64,000 bases of DNA, taken from the NCBI GenBank assembly GCA_020055645.1, contig CM034547.1, positions 34,230,909 to 34,294,908 on the forward strand. Direction: 5' to 3'. The position numbers and the translations under genes were made by a program. Source of the stretch: Tomocerus qinae. Taxonomy: Eukaryota > Arthropoda > Collembola > Entomobryomorpha > Tomoceridae. Positions 59,025-64,000 of the stretch are shown here, piece after piece. The stretch's first letter is position 1. Each line of letters begins with the position of its first letter. Below the pieces are notes generated by a model. It searched no databases. It was not told the DNA's origin and saw only the letters and a program-made list of their open reading frames with translations.

Positions 59025-59295
59025 CCGAATCAACTCAAAAACCAATAGACCTACAAAAATGTTTAAATAGGCAAACAGATAGTCCACAATCCCCTGCATT
59101 CGGCTCCGAAAGAATATTTCAAACATATTGGTCCAATCTGGAGATATAAACGTTTTCGTGCGGAATTTGCAAATAATCACAACTACAGAAAAAAGTTTAA
59201 AATATTCTTTCGGAGCCGAATGCAGTGGGTTATGGAGTATCTTTTTCCCTATTTAAACTTTCTTGTAGCTCTTTTGGTTTTTGAGTTGATTCTTT
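59025..59295. mobile_element. Fold-back MITE, arms about 100 bp
   Basis: Left arm contains GAATCAACTCAAAAACCAAT and GCATTCGGCTCCGAAAGAAT; right arm contains ATTCTTTCGGAGCCGAATGC and GGTTTTTGAGTTGATTC. The centre is AT-rich. Non-coding. Confidence 0.82.
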
Positions 59296-60370
59296 TGGCG
59301 CAAAAAAAGTTAAGAGGCAATATGATAGTCAGATTAATTTGTCGGTTGCCATCGGACGCGTACCTTAAAATGCATATTTGCTAATATCTTTATATACCAG
59401 ACAAAATTTTGCAAGTTTATGCCATTTTAAAGTTTTAATACGCCCCCAAATTTATTGCTTAAAATAAATTGTGCTGCCCCTATGTGGAGCGCAGTAAATC
59501 AAATCAGACGCTCTTTTTAAGTTTTTTGTTTATTTATTTATATTTCGCTTTATGATATTATGATAATTTGATAATGTTTTTCTCGTTTTAAATAATAATA
59601 TAGTCCACTACTTAAATGCTATCCATTGCTTTCCAAAAGTATCCTAAAGTACCAAACTAAGTGGCAATATTTATCTACAGGGCCGCATTCAGAAAGGTTT
59701 CGAGACAGGGTCCCAAAAATTATGTAACAAGTTAAAAATACGCGAAAATATTTTCTGCGATGTTGTGGCCCGGAGCTGCTCTGTATGCGAATATGCTACC
59801 CTGTATATCTAATACCTATTACCTACCTGCTTCAGTGCAGTACCGGAATTTATGTAATGCACTTCACAAGTGCTTCGATACTGGAATTTATGTAATGCCA
59901 AAATGTCAAATGCACTTCACAAGTGCCCTTGATGGTCGTTGTATCTGTAAAAGAAAGATAAAGCTATCAAAGCTATCCTTTATGTGGAATGAACATTGGA
60001 ACATAGAAAAACAATAATAATAATTATTATTACTATGAATGCCATAAATATTGAAATAATTATACAGTTTGCGGTACAGTATAAATACAGCATACAATTT
60101 CAACCTTGCGATCAGTTTGTCGTGATTACAATTACATCAAGATGTTTAACAAACGTAATTTTTTCGAATAACGAATTATTTTGTAACTAAATATTATTAT
60201 TGTTTCTAATTAGCTAATATTAGAGTAGAAAAATTCCTATAACCATTTATATAGTCCCAAACCTGAATATACTTTTACTGCCCTACTTAAAGATGAATAC
60301 TTAAGTTCAGAGTTCTTAGCATGTTTAATGTTCAAATGTACTTATTTTGATTTACTTTTTAAATTTTCAG
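59296..60370. other. Upstream flank or intron of the GH31 gene
   Basis: A short direct duplication lies at about 59850-59930 (GAATTTATGTAATGC and TGCACTTCACAAGTGC, each twice). No upstream exon found. Confidence 0.45.
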
Positions 60371-62411
60371 GCTTTACCTTGGCACTATGTGCCTGGATAC
60401 TAACTTCGTACATAAATTTCGGTTGCGCCCGAAACATTTTCGAAAACGGAGATACTCTTCAATTGGGCCATCTGGTATTGCAACGCCATGGGTCTCAATC
60501 TCTAAATCTCAAAGCTGTGTTTAATAATTGTAAGTTTTTATAACCTAGTTAAATTTAGTTTAAAATTATTTGAAGGCATTTCAAAACAAACTGACCACTA
60601 CGAAGCCACAGAGTCCATACTCCGCAAGTACACAAGCATCCATGTTGATGGTATACGTACAAACAATTATATAGAAGTTTTACTTTTCTATGTTTGCCAA
60701 TGCCAAGTATGTTCATGTTCATTAATCACATATGGTAATGGGCTTCTAAAAGGGACGCTAGTAATTTTATTTTACTGTTATTTTAATCTTAACTAATGAT
60801 AAAAACGAAGATTTATATTCGTGTTATATAATTTTCAAATATTTTAGCCCCAAAATTAGAAGGCGAACTGGGAATGTCATTGCCTGCAGCGGTTGGTCAG
60901 CCTACGGAATGTGTTTCAAGTCAACCAGGAATTCAGTGTCTACAGTGGGGTGACTATGCACGTATGAGTTGTTTTAGTTTTTATTAATTATCCTATGATT
61001 ATGTAACGATGCTTATTTTCCCGATGCTAATAGCCGATAATAATGTTGTTATAAATAAGGTGTTCTAATAACCGATGCTAACTCAACCAGCGACAACTGT
61101 GCAAGAGTGGAATGGACATCAACCTATGCAAGACGCCTGGAAGATTGTTATGACCTTCATGATACTGATGTCTGGTATAAACAAATTTTCAGAAATTTTG
61201 TAAACAATATTAATCGGTGTACTTTGTGTAGGCGGCATGTGATATAATATGATGTATAATCTTCTAGATAAATTAAGTTACATGCTTATTATGATGATTC
61301 GGTGTAATAATGATGATGATAATACATTTTAGGTATGGTAGTGGGGAAACGTTTCGCCAATTTTGGCCCATTGATGAAGAAAGCCGTCCTGAAGCGCCTT
61401 ACGTCACAGGAGATTTTCTACAAAATCATGATTCTCAATATGGCGGAGTCGTTGAGAATTATTGGCTTGTTTCCAGTGGGTCAGCTATACATGTTGATGA
61501 AGATGTACCATTGTGGCTCAGTAACGTTTTAAAAATTTTGTTATAATATGTTTAGTCAGTCCAATATTCATTTATAAAAATATCCTCCTCATCGCTAATA
61601 TGTATGATACTTATACCCTGTAGGTGTGAATACCGCACATCCGAATAAAATCTGCTATATTGCTAAGGATGAACATCCATTTACACCAAGAAATGAATTG
61701 TCTTTGAAGTACTCAATTTGTTTGGGTGAAAACGTAAAAGAAGTCCATCAAAGGGCTATGAATAAATTCTTTTCGTCACCCACTGAAATGCCTGATGAGG
61801 TTATGCTAATCCGACCATTCTGGTCTACGTGGGCAGAGTATAAGGAACCTGTTAATCAATCAATTGTTCTGGATTTTGCTCAACGAATTCGTGATGAAGG
61901 ATTCTCTCTTAATTCTCACGTAGAAATAGATGATAATTGGGAAACTTGCTATGGAGAAGCTCAATTTCACCCCATTAAATTTCCTGATGCAGCAGGTTGA
62001 CTTTTCTATTCTACTAACAATTAACTTGCTTTGTAAAATGTAAAAAGCTCTTTAGTGAGAGCAACAATAACAATTTATCAAGTATCTTTATTTATACCCT
62101 TGTGTTAGACACTGGCCTAACACATTTGTATTTATCTATAAGTTGTCTTATCGCACTGCTTTTGACTTTTGATTGAGTGGTACAATTATCCAGATATGTG
62201 TCAAAAGGATTTATCTCAATTCATCGAATGCGTATTATAGACTTGCACCACAAAATTAGTCTGCTCCATTATGTATTAATAAAGTTACAGTTACAAGGGT
62301 ACAGGCCAGGCACACTATATTTATGTTTTAATTATTTTATAGGAATGGTTCGGCAGTTAAAAGCAATGGATTTTAAAGTTACGGTATGGGTGCACCCGTT
62401 CATCAATTTCG
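60371..62411 (+). CDS. Glycoside hydrolase family 31 protein (MYORG/KIAA1161-like), partial, 6 exons
   Basis: Predicted secretory-pathway alpha-glycosidase-type enzyme. Exons: 60371-60529, 60848-60961, 61060-61174, 61333-61520, 61624-61995, 62343-62411; all GT-AG and in phase, about 339 codons. The first visible exon begins mid-codon with a hydrophobic FTLALCAWILTSYINFGCA, a signal peptide or anchor, so the start exon is upstream. Then CLQWGDYA, CARVEWTSTYARRLEDCYDL, and the subfamily motif WYGSGETFRQFWPI spanning the exon 3/4 junction. Exon 5 has RPFWSTWAEYK and SHVEIDDNWE; exon 6 has GMVRQLKAMDFKVTVWVHPFINF. These are the N-terminal beta-sandwich and the first barrel strands of GH31. The barrel half with the nucleophile Asp is not in the window, so activity cannot be judged. 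Known relatives include vertebrate MYORG and insect KIAA1161-like proteins. Confidence 0.88.
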
Positions 62412-62814
62412 GTAAGTTAAACATTTTCATGGCTGGTGAGTGTTTCCAGTAAAACATTTGGGGGGCACAGAAAAAAAATATCAATTTACTCTTATAGGCT
62501 GAGGTCAGAGTTAAGGGTCCAATTCTTCTGATAATCATGAAAAAAGTTTCGAATTTCGAAAAACAATAGGTTCCTAATGTTAGCCGAAATCCACATCCTA
62601 ACCTAACCGACACAACACTAAAGATGTACAGGGTGGTCGGAAACAGGCAGTAGCAAACCCCAGGATGGGACAATAAAACGTAGGCGAAGCTTAACTAAGA
62701 CGTAGGATATGATTGACCAATTTGGTCATTCTCCCTGTAAGGTTACCAATTTGATCTGCTTTTTACAGCCCTATGGAAACCGTCTAGAGATCATATCCGA
62801 AATGACTTTCGCAC
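62412..62814 (+). other. Intron of the GH31 gene, start
   Basis: Begins with a consensus donor GTAAGT at 62412. No further exon of the gene is seen up to the window end, so this intron is at least 1.6 kb. Confidence 0.5.
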
Positions 62815-63010
62815 CAACCAGCGGCACATACCTATGGGGAAATTAAATAATGAAAAGTGGGTGGGAAAAGCTCGCCAATGACGTCATTGGCGAGTGTTTA
62901 TTTACATAGAGATCTCCAAGTGGGGGGAATTAGGGATAGGCTGTAGTCATGTAATTTTTCCACACATTTTCACTTGTTCCGAACCCCCAATAAATCGAAT
63001 AATATATATA
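62815..63010 (-). repeat. Dispersed repeat with perfect CRE/CCAAT palindrome, copy 2
   Basis: Reverse-oriented partner of 840-1045. Here the palindrome is perfect over 24 bp with core GCCAATGACGTCATTGGC (62873-62890): a CRE octamer flanked by inverted CCAAT boxes. Lies in the GH31 intron. Confidence 0.75.
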
Positions 63011-64000
63011 CCATATACCATTCCTTCTCAGTATTACCCATAATAAAAAGCTTATGCTGATGTATGTATGTATGATGTGTGTGCATTTATAGATGGGCCT
63101 CGCTCTGCGCCACCCATGCAAGCTTAGTCGTAGTAAACAAAACCACACATTTCACTAAAATTTCCCATCTTTGGCTCTGTCTACTACCTAAGCCTATTGA
63201 TGTTGGTAGAAGAAAGAAGAAGTGTTCGCCAAATCATATGATAATTTTGGCTCAAATTTTAAAAGTAACACTTTAATTACGATCATTATGACAATGTCAG
63301 TATTACGATAGTTAGCCAGTGGCCAATATAATAATACCTGTGCAGTTTGGCAATTTGTGAGGCAGCTGTTAATTTACCAATCCTACTAATAAACACCATA
63401 ATTGATTTGGTACTATTAAATTGGTAATGGTAATTTATATGTTGTCCGCATGCTGTTCTTAAAGTAGAATGATAACTGACTTCTTTATAAACGACTTAAG
63501 ACAATGGAAACTGTTAAGACAGAATAATTTACAGAGTATGGCACTGGCTCTTATAGGCTCGGGCTCTAACAGCAGTGTTTAGTTCCCAAATACTTATCCT
63601 AAAAATAGCAATAACAATTAAAAATATTTTTTTATTTCATGTTACGAGTTATTTGGCTACCGTGCCATGGCAAATGAAACATTATATTTATTTCATGATT
63701 TGTTAGTCAGTTGCCAATTTGGTGATTTAAATACGCGATAATTAATATAGTTATAGTTATCCCTTGCCCAATGCAAGGGAGCCTGTGTCGCTAAACATTA
63801 TTTAGTGTGTTGTTAATCAGCTGCTAATTTTGCGTTTTAGTTATGACATTGTCAATATTACTATAGTAGTTAGCCCGTGCTCAATAAAGCCAGTGCAGCT
63901 TCATATTTATCTTGGTAATTTGTCAGTCAGCTGTCATTTTAATAATTCTACTATTAAGACGTCATCACGTTATTTGTTTGGTAATTATTTTAAAGTTCAA
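63011..64000. other. Probable intron of the GH31 gene; diverged direct repeats
   Basis: Two segments, 63286-63396 and 63840-63958, are diverged direct copies (ATGACAATGTCAGTATTACG against ATGACATTGTCAATATTACT, later GGCAGCTGTTAATTT against GTCAGCTGTCATTTT). Similar GTCAGTTGCCAATTTGG words lie between. No exon recognised. Confidence 0.45.

Overview
This is AT-rich nuclear DNA from an arthropod, most likely an insect. The evidence is spliced genes with short GT-AG introns, a Trunk/PTTH-type cystine-knot ligand, a Spatzle-family ligand, a full casein kinase I gamma gene, and BEL/Pao and CR1/Jockey-group retroelements. I cannot fix the insect order from this window. No tRNA, rRNA, CRISPR or prokaryotic gene was seen.

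Layout. 0-7 kb: a Trunk-like gene (+ strand, exons at 2603-2674, 2792-3050, 3177-3613) and a Spatzle-like gene (- strand, exons at 6748-6866, 6324-6550, 5950-6245) lie tail to tail. 7-22 kb: AT-rich, no gene recognised, perhaps intron or flank of the Spatzle-like gene. 22.4-27.5 kb: a casein kinase I gamma gene (- strand, six coding exons, 402 aa), complete from start codon to a short Cys-rich/poly-Lys tail exon. 29-46.5 kb: a dense island of fold-back elements (long inverted arms facing each other), MITEs, a 1.45-kb minisatellite with a 21-bp unit, and a tandem array with a 132-bp unit. Several elements are inserted inside one another. 46.7-52.2 kb: two non-LTR retrotransposons on the - strand, one inserted in the other with a recognisable 6-bp target duplication. 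A small hAT-type MITE sits in the outer one. 54.4-58.1 kb: a BEL/Pao LTR retrotransposon (- strand), very young by LTR identity, with a tRNA-Tyr-type primer site and a 5-bp target duplication, but lacking gag, protease and the first part of RT. 60.4-62.4 kb: six exons of a glycoside hydrolase family 31 gene (MYORG/KIAA1161-like, + strand), running on past the window.

How the genes relate. The host genes share signalling or secretory themes: two secreted knot ligands that need proteolytic activation, a membrane-anchored kinase and a secretory-pathway glycosidase. There is no sign that they work as one unit. The most unusual content is the fold-back family whose arms end in or near ACTGTC and carry CCAAT-bearing small hairpins, together with the layered insertions at 36.4-40.4 kb.
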